Shown here piece by piece: positions 44,015-53,352 of a stretch of 64,000 nucleotides of DNA. Within the stretch, counting starts at the first letter, position 1. Every line of letters starts with the position of its first letter. The notes below the pieces were generated by a model. That model was not told the DNA's origin and did no database searches. It was given only the letters and a program-made list of their open reading frames with translations. The stretch comes from Cyclobacterium sp. 1_MG-2023 (GTDB lineage Bacteria; Bacteroidota; Bacteroidia; Cytophagales; Cyclobacteriaceae): positions 372,001 to 436,000 of the forward strand of contig NZ_JAUOPC010000005.1 in assembly GCF_030546805.1 (NCBI RefSeq), written 5' to 3'. Made by a program: the position numbers and the translations under genes.

Positions 44015-44767
44015 ATGTTTAGACACCAAGGCAAGAGCAGAACCTTCAAACACAATTTACAAATCGCTACTTTTTTATCATTTGTAGCGGGCATTGTCAA
44101 TGTAACCGGTTTTTTGTCAATTAAACAATTGACGACCAATGTCACCGGTCATTTTGCTTTATTTATCAATGATCTTTCCAACTTTGAATTCTGGAAAGGA
44201 ACCATTTATTTTCTATACATTTTCGCCTTTCTTTTTGGGTCTTTTACTTCAAGTTTTTTAATTGAGAACTATCGGAAAAATAAGAAACTAAATGTTTTTG
44301 TATTACCAACGTTAATCGAGTGTATTATTCTTATAGCAATTGCCTTGATAAGTAATTTTATAGAAATAAGCCAACCGGATATAATTGCCTGTTTGTTACT
44401 TTTTGCCATGGGATTACAAAATTCATTTGTTACAAAAATTTCTAATACAATTGTTAGAACTACCCATCTTACCGGCTTGTTCACCGACTTGGGGATAGAG
44501 CTGTCTCAACTTCTTTTCCCCAAATTACATCCCAATAGAAAAAAAATAAAAAAGACAATCATCCTCAGGATTTCCATCATCCTATTCTTTTTCGCAGGCG
44601 GACTATTAGGAGGTTTTCTTTATTCCAGAATTAATCTCAAATTAAATACTTTGATTGTCGGAGCTTTAATTTTATTGGCAGGCCTTTTTTACGATGATTT
44701 TAAATATAGACTGATCATGACAAAAAGAAAATACCAACAAAGAAAAATTAAGCGCTTGGCGGCCTAA
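44015..44767 (+). CDS. YoaK/DUF1275-family membrane protein
   Basis: 250 residues with about six membrane helices. The first, FLSFVAGIVNVTGFLSI followed by TTNVTGHFAL, and the mid-protein AMGLQNSFVTKISNTIVRTTHLTG are the family signatures. It has a very basic C-terminus (KRKYQQRKIKRLAA). No transport activity is established for the family. Confidence 0.88.
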   Translation: MFRHQGKSRTFKHNLQIATFLSFVAGIVNVTGFLSIKQLTTNVTGHFALFINDLSNFEFWKGTIYFLYIFAFLFGSFTSSFLIENYRKNKKLNVFVLPTLIECIILIAIALISNFIEISQPDIIACLLLFAMGLQNSFVTKISNTIVRTTHLTGLFTDLGIELSQLLFPKLHPNRKKIKKTIILRISIILFFFAGGLLGGFLYSRINLKLNTLIVGALILLAGLFYDDFKYRLIMTKRKYQQRKIKRLAA

Positions 44768-44971
44768 CGTTTGACTCATCAACATCAAGAATGGATAATT
44801 ATTCTCCAAACAATAGCTAACTATAAACGGACAAATGGTTTTGGACAGCTTATTTAGATTAGAACAAACCAAGTGGTCTTTCTATCGTATTCTAATACCA
44901 TGAAACAAGAGTCAAAGTCCGAATAACATCAAAAGGATTAAGTTTAAAGACTTTTGAATCCTGATTTTAGC

Positions 44972-45213
44972 AAAGGGATTGGAGACCATAATCTATCTTT
45001 CCGATTTGCTCTAAAAAGAATTATTGAAGAATGGGAACAGGCATTCATCGGTGTACCTGAAAGAGGAAAAAGAAAACACCAAAAAATACCTTTTCCATTA
45101 ATGCAGTAGCTACCTATTTAATTAGCACCTTTGAAGTGTTTGTTGCATTAGAAAACTATTGGACATTGACAGAGTTCTTATTGGGGCTGACCCAATATTT
45201 AAGACCTATTTAA
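44972..45213 (+). pseudogene. decayed TetR-family regulator (C-terminal remnant)
   Basis: Two TetR C-terminal fragments lie in different frames. Frame of 44972: KGIGDHN..FALKRIIEEWEQAF..PERGKRKHQ, the usual acidic helix; a stop at 45112 ends it. Frame of 45103 onward: SINAVATYLISTFEVFVALENYW..LTQYLRPI then TAA at 45211. The switch between frames around 45090-45103 is a frameshift. No start or HTH part remains between 44768 and 44971. It probably once controlled the short-chain dehydrogenase at 45278. Confidence 0.6.
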
Positions 45214-45277
45214 GTTACCTAATTGGCAATTGCCCAAACCCATCCCAAACAGCTTGACAACTAATAAAACCGCAAAT

Positions 45278-46012
45278 ATGATACTAAAAAATAAGGTAAT
45301 TATTGTAACCGGCTCTTCAAAAGGAATAGGAAAAGAAATTGCAACACTATTGGCAGAAAATGGAGGAAAAGTGGTAGTAAATTCTTCTAGCAGTATGCCG
45401 GAAGCAATTTCAGTAGTAGAGAGCATTACTAAAAATGGAGGACAGGCCATGGCCATCAAAGCAGATGTAAGCAATAGAGAGGAAGTAAGCCAGCTTTTTG
45501 ACCAGACCATCAAAGCTTATGGGAAAGTGGATGTTTTAGTAAATAATGCGGGGGTGATGATTTCCAAGACCATAAAGGACAATACACAGGAAGACTTTAG
45601 CAAGCAATTTGATATCAATGTAAGAGGTGTATTCAACACCTTGCAAGAGGCGGAAAGTAAGCTTTCAGACAATGGAAACATTATCAACCTTTCCTCTAGC
45701 ACAGTAAAAATGATGTTTCCTACCTATGCATTGTATTCAGGGACCAAGGCAGCAGTAGAACAAATGACCCGGGTATTTTCCAAAGAAATCGGCCGAGGGA
45801 TTTCAGTAAATGCTCTCGCACCAGGGCCAACAGAAACAGCACTTTTTTTAAAAGGAAAAGCCCCTGAATTTATAGAAAAATTAAAGGGAATGAATGCCTT
45901 CAATCGATTGGCCAAGCCTAATGATATTGCTAAGGTAGTATTGTTTTTGGCAAGCGAAGACTCTAAATGGATTTCCGGTCAAGTCATTGGAGCAAATGGT
46001 GCTATGATATAA
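45278..46012 (+). CDS. short-chain dehydrogenase/reductase
   Basis: 244 residues from the ATG at 45278 (a TTG 16 codons earlier gives a non-family extension). NAD(P) motif TGSSKGIG (about 9-16), structural NNAG, catalytic Ser in NLSSST, Tyr and Lys in YSGTK, and PGPTET after the active site. Classical SDR of the FabG/3-ketoacyl-reductase-like type; substrate unknown. It lies just after a TetR pseudogene. Confidence 0.93.
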   Translation: MILKNKVIIVTGSSKGIGKEIATLLAENGGKVVVNSSSSMPEAISVVESITKNGGQAMAIKADVSNREEVSQLFDQTIKAYGKVDVLVNNAGVMISKTIKDNTQEDFSKQFDINVRGVFNTLQEAESKLSDNGNIINLSSSTVKMMFPTYALYSGTKAAVEQMTRVFSKEIGRGISVNALAPGPTETALFLKGKAPEFIEKLKGMNAFNRLAKPNDIAKVVLFLASEDSKWISGQVIGANGAMI

Positions 46013-46028
46013 CTTTAACAAATAATAA

Positions 46029-46832
46029 ATGAAATTAAACCTACAAACACTTCTAATAATAACTGTGCTTTTCATGTCCTGTAAAGAGCAGAAGGGTTCA
46101 GATGAAAAGACTTCCTTTCAAAACAAAGGTCACCAGTTAGTTTATGAAATGGTCCAAACAGTGGGGGATTATTCAAAATTGGCTGAAAAAAAAGATGTAG
46201 TCTACACCTATAAATACCAAACACCGGATGGTAAAACAGATTTATCTACAGAAAAGTACATTTTTGATGGTGAACTTTCCTATGGTGCATATAAGCAACA
46301 TGAAAGAACACTACCGGAGTATGAAGGACTCATAGAACAAGGGTATGATGGTAAAGCCTATTGGCTTAGACATAAGGGAAATTATATCGATGACCCTGTC
46401 TCACTAAAAAGGGTGAAGTTTAATCGGCCAACAAATTTCTACTGGTTTACCATGTTCCAAAAACTGCTTGATCCCGGATTAACTTATGAATACTTGGGTG
46501 AAAAAAGCATTGAGGAAAAGCGCTATGACATTGTCAAAATCTCATTTGACTCAATCAATGAAAAGCCAACAGACATTTACCAGATTTATATCAATAAGGA
46601 CACGAAATTGGTAGACCAGTTTCTATTTACTGTTGCTGAAGTTGGTGTGATAGACCAACCATTGCTTATGAAGCTTGAATATGAAGAAATAGATGGATTA
46701 TTGATCCCCACTCAAAGAATCTATAAGGGGTCAAATTGGGAAGCAGAGGTCACAGATGCCCCATGGATTAAGGTAACTTGGTCCAATATCCAATTCAATA
46801 ATGGCTTAAGTAGAACAATTTTTGAGAAATAG
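46029..46832 (+). CDS. lipoprotein of unknown function (DUF6503-like)
   Basis: 267 residues. Lipoprotein signal with FMSC (Cys about 18), then a beta-rich domain (DVVYTYKYQTPDGKTDLSTE, FNRPTNFYWFTMFQKLLDPG) of the LolA/outer-membrane lipoprotein-sorting fold type. It starts 16 bases after the dehydrogenase and ends in an intrinsic terminator, so the two are probably co-transcribed. The function is not known. Confidence 0.65.
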   Translation: MKLNLQTLLIITVLFMSCKEQKGSDEKTSFQNKGHQLVYEMVQTVGDYSKLAEKKDVVYTYKYQTPDGKTDLSTEKYIFDGELSYGAYKQHERTLPEYEGLIEQGYDGKAYWLRHKGNYIDDPVSLKRVKFNRPTNFYWFTMFQKLLDPGLTYEYLGEKSIEEKRYDIVKISFDSINEKPTDIYQIYINKDTKLVDQFLFTVAEVGVIDQPLLMKLEYEEIDGLLIPTQRIYKGSNWEAEVTDAPWIKVTWSNIQFNNGLSRTIFEK

Positions 46833-46856
46833 TATCTCATAAAAACTTTCTATAAT

Positions 46857-46896
46857 AAGGGCTATTTGGAGTAAAATACCAAATAGCCCTTTTTTC
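46857..46896 (+). terminator. intrinsic terminator of the SDR/lipoprotein unit
   Basis: AAGGGCTATTTGG (46857-46869) pairs perfectly with CCAAATAGCCCTT (46879-46891) across a 9-base loop, followed by TTTTC. Confidence 0.88.
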
Positions 46897-47026
46897 TATT
46901 TAATCTAAACTTATTGTTTTGGTGAAAACAAAGATTGGTTTCCGGCACTATTTTTTTATGCACCCATGTACGAAAAAGTATAGGGAAATAAAATACAGTT
47001 ATCCTTACTCAAATTAGCAAATCCCT

Positions 47027-48403
47027 CTATTGATTTGCCTCTTCAATATGTTTTTGAAGTAGGGCTTTCAATTTGGCTTTTCTATCCTTAAAGGCGGGAT
47101 TTCGGCTTAAATTAACCATTTCCCCTGGGTCTTGCTCAAGATCAATCAACATTTCATCACCTTTGTCATAGAGAGTAAACTTTAAATTATCTCTTCTTAT
47201 CATAAAGCCCAATTCATTCTCCATAAACAAATATTTGCGAGAATTATAATCTGATTTTTTATTTTTTAAAAGCGGAGCAAAGGACAGTCCAGGAAGGTGA
47301 TCGGGGCTAGAAATACCGGCTAAATCACACAAGGTGGGATAAAGGTCTAAACCTGTGGAAATAATGTTTTCTTTGTCTACTGACTGCCCATTGGCCATGC
47401 CCTTGTACCACACCACCAAAGGGACATTTGCAGACTCCTCATAAAATACAGTCTTGTGTTCCAGCCTATGCGAAGCACTCATCTCCCCATGATCTGAGGT
47501 AAATACCACAATGGTATTGTCAGCAAAAGGTGAAGCTTCCAAAGCATCCAAAACCATCCCAATTTGAACGTCTACCCTCTCGGTCAGCCTATGATAGGCA
47601 TACCGGTGCATGCGCCAGTCCTTTTCTGTCCAATGTTCCCTTGCGTCTATTGTAAAGGAATGTAGTTCCTTTAAATCATAAATGGCACTCGGTTCATCCG
47701 AAGTAGGTTCAAAATTAGCCGGCAAAGGAGGTACATATTTTGCCATAAAATCATCTTCACCAATGGAATCAGGAATGGCAATCGCTTCCAGTAAAGGAAC
47801 CGGAACCTCAGCAGGAGGCCTGTTATTCGGAGGGAATTGCCTAATGGCCTCATAGCAAATGTCATGCGGGTTGATGAAATTTAAAGCAAGAAGAAAGGGT
47901 TTATCCGAAGTCCTATTGGTTAATAATTCAACACTTTCCGCAGCCAGTTCATCCCTTTCATCTTTTGAAATAAAAGTCTCAAAACCATAGGGTTTAACCT
48001 CTTTTTTTGCCCCGGGAAGGTGGGATTTCCCACCATAAAAAGTTTCATAACCCGCTTTGGTAAAGGCATTCCCCATGGCCTTAGGAATTATTTCCTGAAG
48101 TGCCGCAACATCTAATTTACTTGCATTGTGTCGCATATTTATTGCGGAAGGATATTGTCCTGTAAACAAGCTAAAGCGGGAAGGAGAACAAACCGGGTTG
48201 GTAACATAGGCTTTTTCAAACCTCAATCCTTTATTGGCCAGCTTATCCATATTTGGCGTTTTAAGCCATTTATTTCCTGCTGCACCCATCATTTTGGCAT
48301 TTTGCTGATCCGTTATAATAATCAGGATATTTGGTTTTTCACTTTGAGCCTGCAAAACAGTGGTGGTCAAACACAACACCAACCATACAATACTTTTTTT
48401 CAT
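47027..48403 (-). CDS. S1-family sulfatase (choline-sulfatase/arylsulfatase-like)
   Basis: 458 residues with a cleavable signal (about 1-19, ending LQAQ). Metal site NILIIITDQQN, the formylglycine motif CSPSR in NPVCSPSRFSLFTG, GGKSHLPG, NPHD, and FTSDHGE near the C-terminus. The TDQQ form (instead of DD) is normal for this subfamily. It lies at the end of the polysaccharide locus but beyond a terminator, so it has its own promoter. Probably desulfates the sugar handled by this locus. Confidence 0.93.
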   Translation of the reverse strand: MKKSIVWLVLCLTTTVLQAQSEKPNILIIITDQQNAKMMGAAGNKWLKTPNMDKLANKGLRFEKAYVTNPVCSPSRFSLFTGQYPSAINMRHNASKLDVAALQEIIPKAMGNAFTKAGYETFYGGKSHLPGAKKEVKPYGFETFISKDERDELAAESVELLTNRTSDKPFLLALNFINPHDICYEAIRQFPPNNRPPAEVPVPLLEAIAIPDSIGEDDFMAKYVPPLPANFEPTSDEPSAIYDLKELHSFTIDAREHWTEKDWRMHRYAYHRLTERVDVQIGMVLDALEASPFADNTIVVFTSDHGEMSASHRLEHKTVFYEESANVPLVVWYKGMANGQSVDKENIISTGLDLYPTLCDLAGISSPDHLPGLSFAPLLKNKKSDYNSRKYLFMENELGFMIRRDNLKFTLYDKGDEMLIDLEQDPGEMVNLSRNPAFKDRKAKLKALLQKHIEEANQ

Positions 48404-48555
48404 ATGCGATTATACTTAATAATATGTTAGCCTTAGAAAAAAATTCCGGAAATTAATTATTATATGGGTATAAAATAATACCAAGGGTCAAATCAGCGAC
48501 TACAAAAATCAATCCCCTAAAAAAACACAAGTCCAATTTGATTTACTCAATAAAA

Positions 48556-48580
48556 AGGGACCGCTTTACAAACGGTCCCT
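48556..48580 (-). terminator. intrinsic terminator of the SusC-to-esterase operon
   Basis: AGGGACCG (48556-48563) pairs with CGGTCCCT (48573-48580). On the minus strand the stem is followed by TTTTTATT. It separates the esterase gene from the sulfatase downstream. Confidence 0.82.
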
Positions 48581-48630
48581 GATATCAAAAAATTTATCAC
48601 CCTAAATAATCTTTAATTTTTCCTCAATGC

Positions 48631-50940
48631 TTATCTCCAGCGGGTTTCTTTCAAGAATACAGGTTCTCCAGCTTGATGCGTGCCCTTATTCCCTAAAGCA
48701 TCACGCAACTCAAAGGATAAATCATAAAAATAGGTCGGCTTCCCGGAAATTCTTGCACTAAAAACACCATCTCCTTTTACAGCATCTGCTCCTAGACCAT
48801 CATCTTTCAATTCAATGGAGAAAGTTGAAGGTATTACGTCCCAGTTTACATGTTTCAAGGTAGATTTTTCCTCATTAGGAATTAGTGTAAGCATTACTTT
48901 TCCAACCTCAGCTCCGTCATAGATACGCGCCTCAATTAGATCATCATTTAATACTTGCACCCATTCCACTTCAGGCAGTGTTTTGTCTTTCCCTTCCACC
49001 TGAATATTTATTTTCCCTTTATGGACAATGTGTTGACCGCTTATGGGGCCGGGCGTCCAATATTCAACATAGAAAGGTATTTCTTCTCCTTCAGGCGTTT
49101 TCGCATCAAGAACCGGCATGGTGTATTTTGCTGTTCCACCAATATGGTCATATTCCTGCCAAGGGTCGGCTATCCGGATACTCACATTTCCCGGGTTGAT
49201 GTATTCATTGTTGGTATAGGCATGGGTCCGTATATACTTCCCCTCCTCTTCAACCAAAATCACAATCGTTTCTCCAGGGTTTGCTATTCCATCACCATTT
49301 CCAACTCCCACTACCATATTTGCTGAATCAACAGCTTCTTTGACTATGGTGAATTCTTTGCCATCAGCAACTACGAAATTGGTGATTTCATCCACCGGAT
49401 CTTTGAATAGAATTTCGAATTCCTCTTGCCAGGAAGCACCAGAATCATCCGTAAATTCAACTTGAAATTTTGCAATATCATAGCCTAATCGGTTGTTTCT
49501 TACTTTGAAAACCCCATTGACCTTTTTCTCTTCCAGTGGTACCAAAGCATTAATCTTACCCTGAGCAGAAATGATATCGAGCCCTTCACTAATGGCACTT
49601 ATTTCTGTGATGATGTTTTCAGAGGTCGCAAATCCTTTGTTTAAAACTTTCATTGAAAGCTCAACCACCTGACCACTTTCAGCCCAATCCATCTTTTCAA
49701 TCTTGAAACCCGTCATGGAAAGATTGGGATTGTCTTGCATCGCTGCTATTCCAACTTGATGCGCACTTCCATTAAGGACTAATTTAAGCCTACCGGATCC
49801 ATCACTTTGAACGGAATATTGGCGACTTTCCATGGTCCGAAGATCTGTGTCGCTGACTTTGTATTCGGTATTTCTTTCATAAATAGGAGCCGTTAATACC
49901 TGAACATCTACATTGGGCATCAATTCACCATCCGGTAGAAAATTTCGCACAGCAAGGTTAAATCCATCCTGATTTACATTTTCAAGTATGGTATAGCCTG
50001 AACGGTTCCTTGACGTTTCTACTTTATAATCCCACACTTCAAAATAGGGGTAAATATCAATGTAATCCCATTTTTCAGGCAGAGGCAAAGGTGTTTTAAA
50101 GGCCTTCATCATAAAGGCAAACATATCCCCCATGCCACAGGTAATGTGAGAGGCTTCATATTGTTTGAATTGGTAATGTGGCACTGCATTCAATAAATAC
50201 CGGTTCATGTCTTCATGATAAAACCGCAAACGATCACTGTCCCCATTGTGCATCCGCATGCTAATGGCTTTAAAGTTATCATACATGTCGGCATGTGCAT
50301 ACCTCACCGGAAAATCCAACGGCCCGGCAGAAAATTCGCTTGATCCACAAAAATTTCCGGCAGCACTTACCCAATCCGGCAATTTAGCTGCTAGCCAAAA
50401 GGTCATAAACCCTCCCATGGAAAGGCCTGAGATACCCCTATGACTTCGGTCTGGAACTGTTTGGTAATGATTATCGATATACCCTATTAACTCCTTAAAA
50501 TATTCAGGAAACTGACGAAAGGTAGAAACCAGGCTTACATTGTAGGGACTCAGGTTTATCCGTTCAACCTTGAATTGGTTCAAGCCATCCACTTTTACTA
50601 TGATAACATCATTTTCAGAGACAAACTTTTCCATATTGTCCCCATTGTTTTCATCTCCGAAATCATAATTAGAGTAGCCCCCTCCCATGGATCCAAAATA
50701 ACGTTGGGCCCAACCGTGAAAAAAGTAAATCACAGGGTACCTTTTCTCCGGATCTTTTCGATAACCCGGCGGTAAAAAAACCCGAAAGTTTCTATTGTTT
50801 GAGAAAGCCTTGCTATAATGGTAATCGTCTATAACCTCCACCCCAGAGTCCAATAGATGACCTTGGGTTTGAGACCAGGTGCTACTTGGTTGGAGCAGTA
50901 GCATGGCAATAACAATTATAAAAATTTTCGATAGATTCAT
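48631..50940 (-). CDS. CE1-like esterase with C-terminal beta domains
   Basis: 769 residues from the ATG at 50940 (a TTG nine codons earlier is unlikely). Signal peptide to about residue 23, then an esterase-D/feruloyl-esterase-like alpha/beta hydrolase (about 40-300) with IYFFHGWAQ as oxyanion region, nucleophile GLSMGG and candidate His in EASHITC. From about 320 to the end there are beta-sandwich modules that may bind carbohydrate. Last gene of the polysaccharide operon. It probably deesterifies glycan side chains. Confidence 0.85.
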   Translation of the reverse strand: MNLSKIFIIVIAMLLLQPSSTWSQTQGHLLDSGVEVIDDYHYSKAFSNNRNFRVFLPPGYRKDPEKRYPVIYFFHGWAQRYFGSMGGGYSNYDFGDENNGDNMEKFVSENDVIIVKVDGLNQFKVERINLSPYNVSLVSTFRQFPEYFKELIGYIDNHYQTVPDRSHRGISGLSMGGFMTFWLAAKLPDWVSAAGNFCGSSEFSAGPLDFPVRYAHADMYDNFKAISMRMHNGDSDRLRFYHEDMNRYLLNAVPHYQFKQYEASHITCGMGDMFAFMMKAFKTPLPLPEKWDYIDIYPYFEVWDYKVETSRNRSGYTILENVNQDGFNLAVRNFLPDGELMPNVDVQVLTAPIYERNTEYKVSDTDLRTMESRQYSVQSDGSGRLKLVLNGSAHQVGIAAMQDNPNLSMTGFKIEKMDWAESGQVVELSMKVLNKGFATSENIITEISAISEGLDIISAQGKINALVPLEEKKVNGVFKVRNNRLGYDIAKFQVEFTDDSGASWQEEFEILFKDPVDEITNFVVADGKEFTIVKEAVDSANMVVGVGNGDGIANPGETIVILVEEEGKYIRTHAYTNNEYINPGNVSIRIADPWQEYDHIGGTAKYTMPVLDAKTPEGEEIPFYVEYWTPGPISGQHIVHKGKINIQVEGKDKTLPEVEWVQVLNDDLIEARIYDGAEVGKVMLTLIPNEEKSTLKHVNWDVIPSTFSIELKDDGLGADAVKGDGVFSARISGKPTYFYDLSFELRDALGNKGTHQAGEPVFLKETRWR

Positions 50941-50976
50941 AGATCGGAAGTTTGGTTTCAGCACCAAAAACAGGGC

Positions 50977-52425
50977 TTATTTCAGTTGTTGAAAATGCTT
51001 GATAAGTTGTTCTGTGATCAAATCTGAAGCATCCTTTTGCACCCTATTCGTGGTTAACCAAGATTCATAGCCTCCAAGCTTGTGCTGCTCAGGTGTTGGC
51101 AAGTAACCATAAGAACCATTAGCCAATTCAATGGTAAAGGTATTTTTAAAAGGACTCTGCTCCTTAATATCCAATCCAATTTGAGCAAAAACTTCAAAGG
51201 GAATGGAGGCAATTCCAATGTCATTGATGGCAAAAGATTGCAGCACGACCTGTACAGAATCAGGATAAGATGATTCCATATTTAAGATACGGCTTGCATA
51301 GGTTTTTTCCAATCTATGAAACAAAGGTTCAGAACCCTTATGATCCCTAACCAAAGCGACATTTTTAAGTATTTCCGGCGAAGCCCTCCTCACAGTAAGG
51401 GTCATTTCCGATAATGCTGAGCCTAATTTAACTTCTGACTGAAAATCCAAATCCTTGTATTTTTGATGTACTTTATTGGCAACATCATTGGCCACATAAT
51501 GCATCTTTTCATAAGGAGGAAGTTTTTCTTTGGGTCTGGGTTTAGAATAATCATTGTTGTTGACATCTCCGGATGTTCCGTTGGTCATGATCCCTACAAA
51601 AGCCGGGGAATTGGCTCCTGTTTCCAATAATTCTCCCATGCGATTACCAAAAGCAGCAAAATAATCAGCTGAAATATGTCCTTTAGGCACACCTCCTACA
51701 TAATGCAAAGAATAGTTAGCCAATAAGGCTATGGGAGTGCCTTCCTGAGATTCTACTGCAATAAATGCAACCTCAGGATCTGTAGGGCCAGCAGGCCTAA
51801 GTAGGGCATTGCTGTGTCCCGGATTCATTTTAGCAATTTCCACCTGTCCCAAAGGGTTCACAACTGAATCCTTCATGATCCACCTTCTGTTAAATACATG
51901 CTCCGGAACATCTACACTTCCAAAGGCAATTTTAGCTAACTCCTTGTTTTCTCTTGCAATCTTGACTCCATCCACCATTCTTTTTACCGCAAAAGTCTGG
52001 TATTCATCAAGCGCCACTCCCACATCAGGAGCTATACTTTTTAACCCTTCCCCATTAAGACTAATTCCTGAATGGGTATGGGTTGAGGCCATCATAATAT
52101 CCTTAGCAGAAATATTTAAATCTCGGTTGAGTATCGCCTTGGCGGCATCAAACACCTCTCGATTAATATGAACATTATCCACAATTACAAATATCAATTC
52201 CTGCATACCATCATCCAGTACTAGCGTTCTTACACTTATCGGATCATGGATATAAGTTGCAGGAGGAGAGTTGTAATTGCCAACGATTGGATGTCCCAGA
52301 TGAGGAGTAATGTCAGTAATTGAAGCCCCTGCCTTCAATTGCTGGGCCAAGGTTTCTTTATTTGGGGCAAAAAACAGTATGCTTACCAGAAACAATCCAC
52401 CCACTATCTTTTTCATTTCTTTCAT
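50977..52425 (-). CDS. neutral/alkaline ceramidase-like protein
   Basis: 482 residues with a signal peptide (about 1-27). KAGASITDITP at the mature start and MASTHTHSG are the hallmarks of the neutral/alkaline non-lysosomal ceramidase N-terminal family, whose His residues bind zinc; GTSGDVNN follows. The C-terminal immunoglobulin-like domain of true ceramidases is absent (family proteins are around 650-780). In Bacteroidota such short forms are common in polysaccharide loci, where sugar-ester or amide hydrolysis is more plausible than ceramide cleavage. It starts 12 bases after the upstream stop. Confidence 0.82.
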   Translation of the reverse strand: MKEMKKIVGGLFLVSILFFAPNKETLAQQLKAGASITDITPHLGHPIVGNYNSPPATYIHDPISVRTLVLDDGMQELIFVIVDNVHINREVFDAAKAILNRDLNISAKDIMMASTHTHSGISLNGEGLKSIAPDVGVALDEYQTFAVKRMVDGVKIARENKELAKIAFGSVDVPEHVFNRRWIMKDSVVNPLGQVEIAKMNPGHSNALLRPAGPTDPEVAFIAVESQEGTPIALLANYSLHYVGGVPKGHISADYFAAFGNRMGELLETGANSPAFVGIMTNGTSGDVNNNDYSKPRPKEKLPPYEKMHYVANDVANKVHQKYKDLDFQSEVKLGSALSEMTLTVRRASPEILKNVALVRDHKGSEPLFHRLEKTYASRILNMESSYPDSVQVVLQSFAINDIGIASIPFEVFAQIGLDIKEQSPFKNTFTIELANGSYGYLPTPEQHKLGGYESWLTTNRVQKDASDLITEQLIKHFQQLK

Positions 52426-52437
52426 AGTCAAATTTCG

Positions 52438-53298
52438 TTAAAGTATATTATTGCAATCAGGTCTTTCATCTAATAGGTAATTTTTCAAGGAGCTTTTTGA
52501 TTGCTCAAGTCCTTCGGCAAACAGTCCCGAAACTGCACAAGCACCTTGTTTGCTTAAATGAGTATTGTCCTCCATTCCTTCCGGCAACTTCTCAAATACC
52601 CCCGGCTTTATGTGTAAAAACCATTCCTTGGACTCTTCAGGCCCCAATTGATTTAAATAATCCGTGGTCATTTGATTTAAATCTATCAATGGAACACCTG
52701 CTTCTTTAGCCGCTTCGCGAGAGGCCAATACATAGTCACCGTGCGTATCTACGAGATGATCTTCTGCATTAAATTTCCTGCGCGCTATAGAGGTAGCTAT
52801 AACAGGAAAAGCACCATATTCTTCCGCTTCCTTTGCATACCGAATTAAGTTGTCTTTAAACTCTCCAAAGGCTTCAGTATATCTTGTGGTATCTTCTACT
52901 TTTTCATCATTGTGTCCAAATTGGATGACAACAAAATCCCCTTCCTGAATCTCTTCCAATACTTTGTCCCAATAACCTTGGGCCCTAAAGTTCTTGGAAC
53001 TTCTGCCACTTACCGCCATGTTTCTTACTTCCGCATTGTCATTCAAGTATGCCGAAAGTGCCATGGCCCAACCCCTTCTCGGAAAATCAGAACCACCATA
53101 ACTTTCCTCCATCTTTTTTAGGTCATAATGACTCATTGTAGAGTCTCCAATACAAAAAACCTTGACTTTTTTTTGGGCGCAACTGCTCATAAAAAACAAG
53201 GTTAAGAAAAAGAAAGTAACTACTTGGAGAGGGAAATTGAAATGAGGTAACCGGGCGATAATGCCCGGATACTCATTCATCATTTTTGGTTTTATCAT
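52438..53298 (-). CDS. rhamnogalacturonan acetylesterase-like SGNH hydrolase (CE12 type)
   Basis: 286 residues with a lipoprotein signal (MSSC, Cys40). SGNH blocks: GDST (Ser53), SGRSS with the oxyanion Gly, FGHND, and DNTHLS carrying the Asp-His pair. Block II-III spacing and the segment RGWAMAL fit CE12 rhamnogalacturonan acetylesterases. It would remove acetyl groups from pectin-like rhamnogalacturonan or a similar acetylated glycan. It lies between SusD and the ceramidase-like gene in one operon. Several ATGs near the start (53298, 53283, 53280) are possible. Confidence 0.88.
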   Translation of the reverse strand: MIKPKMMNEYPGIIARLPHFNFPLQVVTFFFLTLFFMSSCAQKKVKVFCIGDSTMSHYDLKKMEESYGGSDFPRRGWAMALSAYLNDNAEVRNMAVSGRSSKNFRAQGYWDKVLEEIQEGDFVVIQFGHNDEKVEDTTRYTEAFGEFKDNLIRYAKEAEEYGAFPVIATSIARRKFNAEDHLVDTHGDYVLASREAAKEAGVPLIDLNQMTTDYLNQLGPEESKEWFLHIKPGVFEKLPEGMEDNTHLSKQGACAVSGLFAEGLEQSKSSLKNYLLDERPDCNNIL

Positions 53299-53352
53299 AT
53301 CTATGTTCTAAAGTAAGTCAATCAAAGTTGAATTAAGTAGTAACAACAACTA

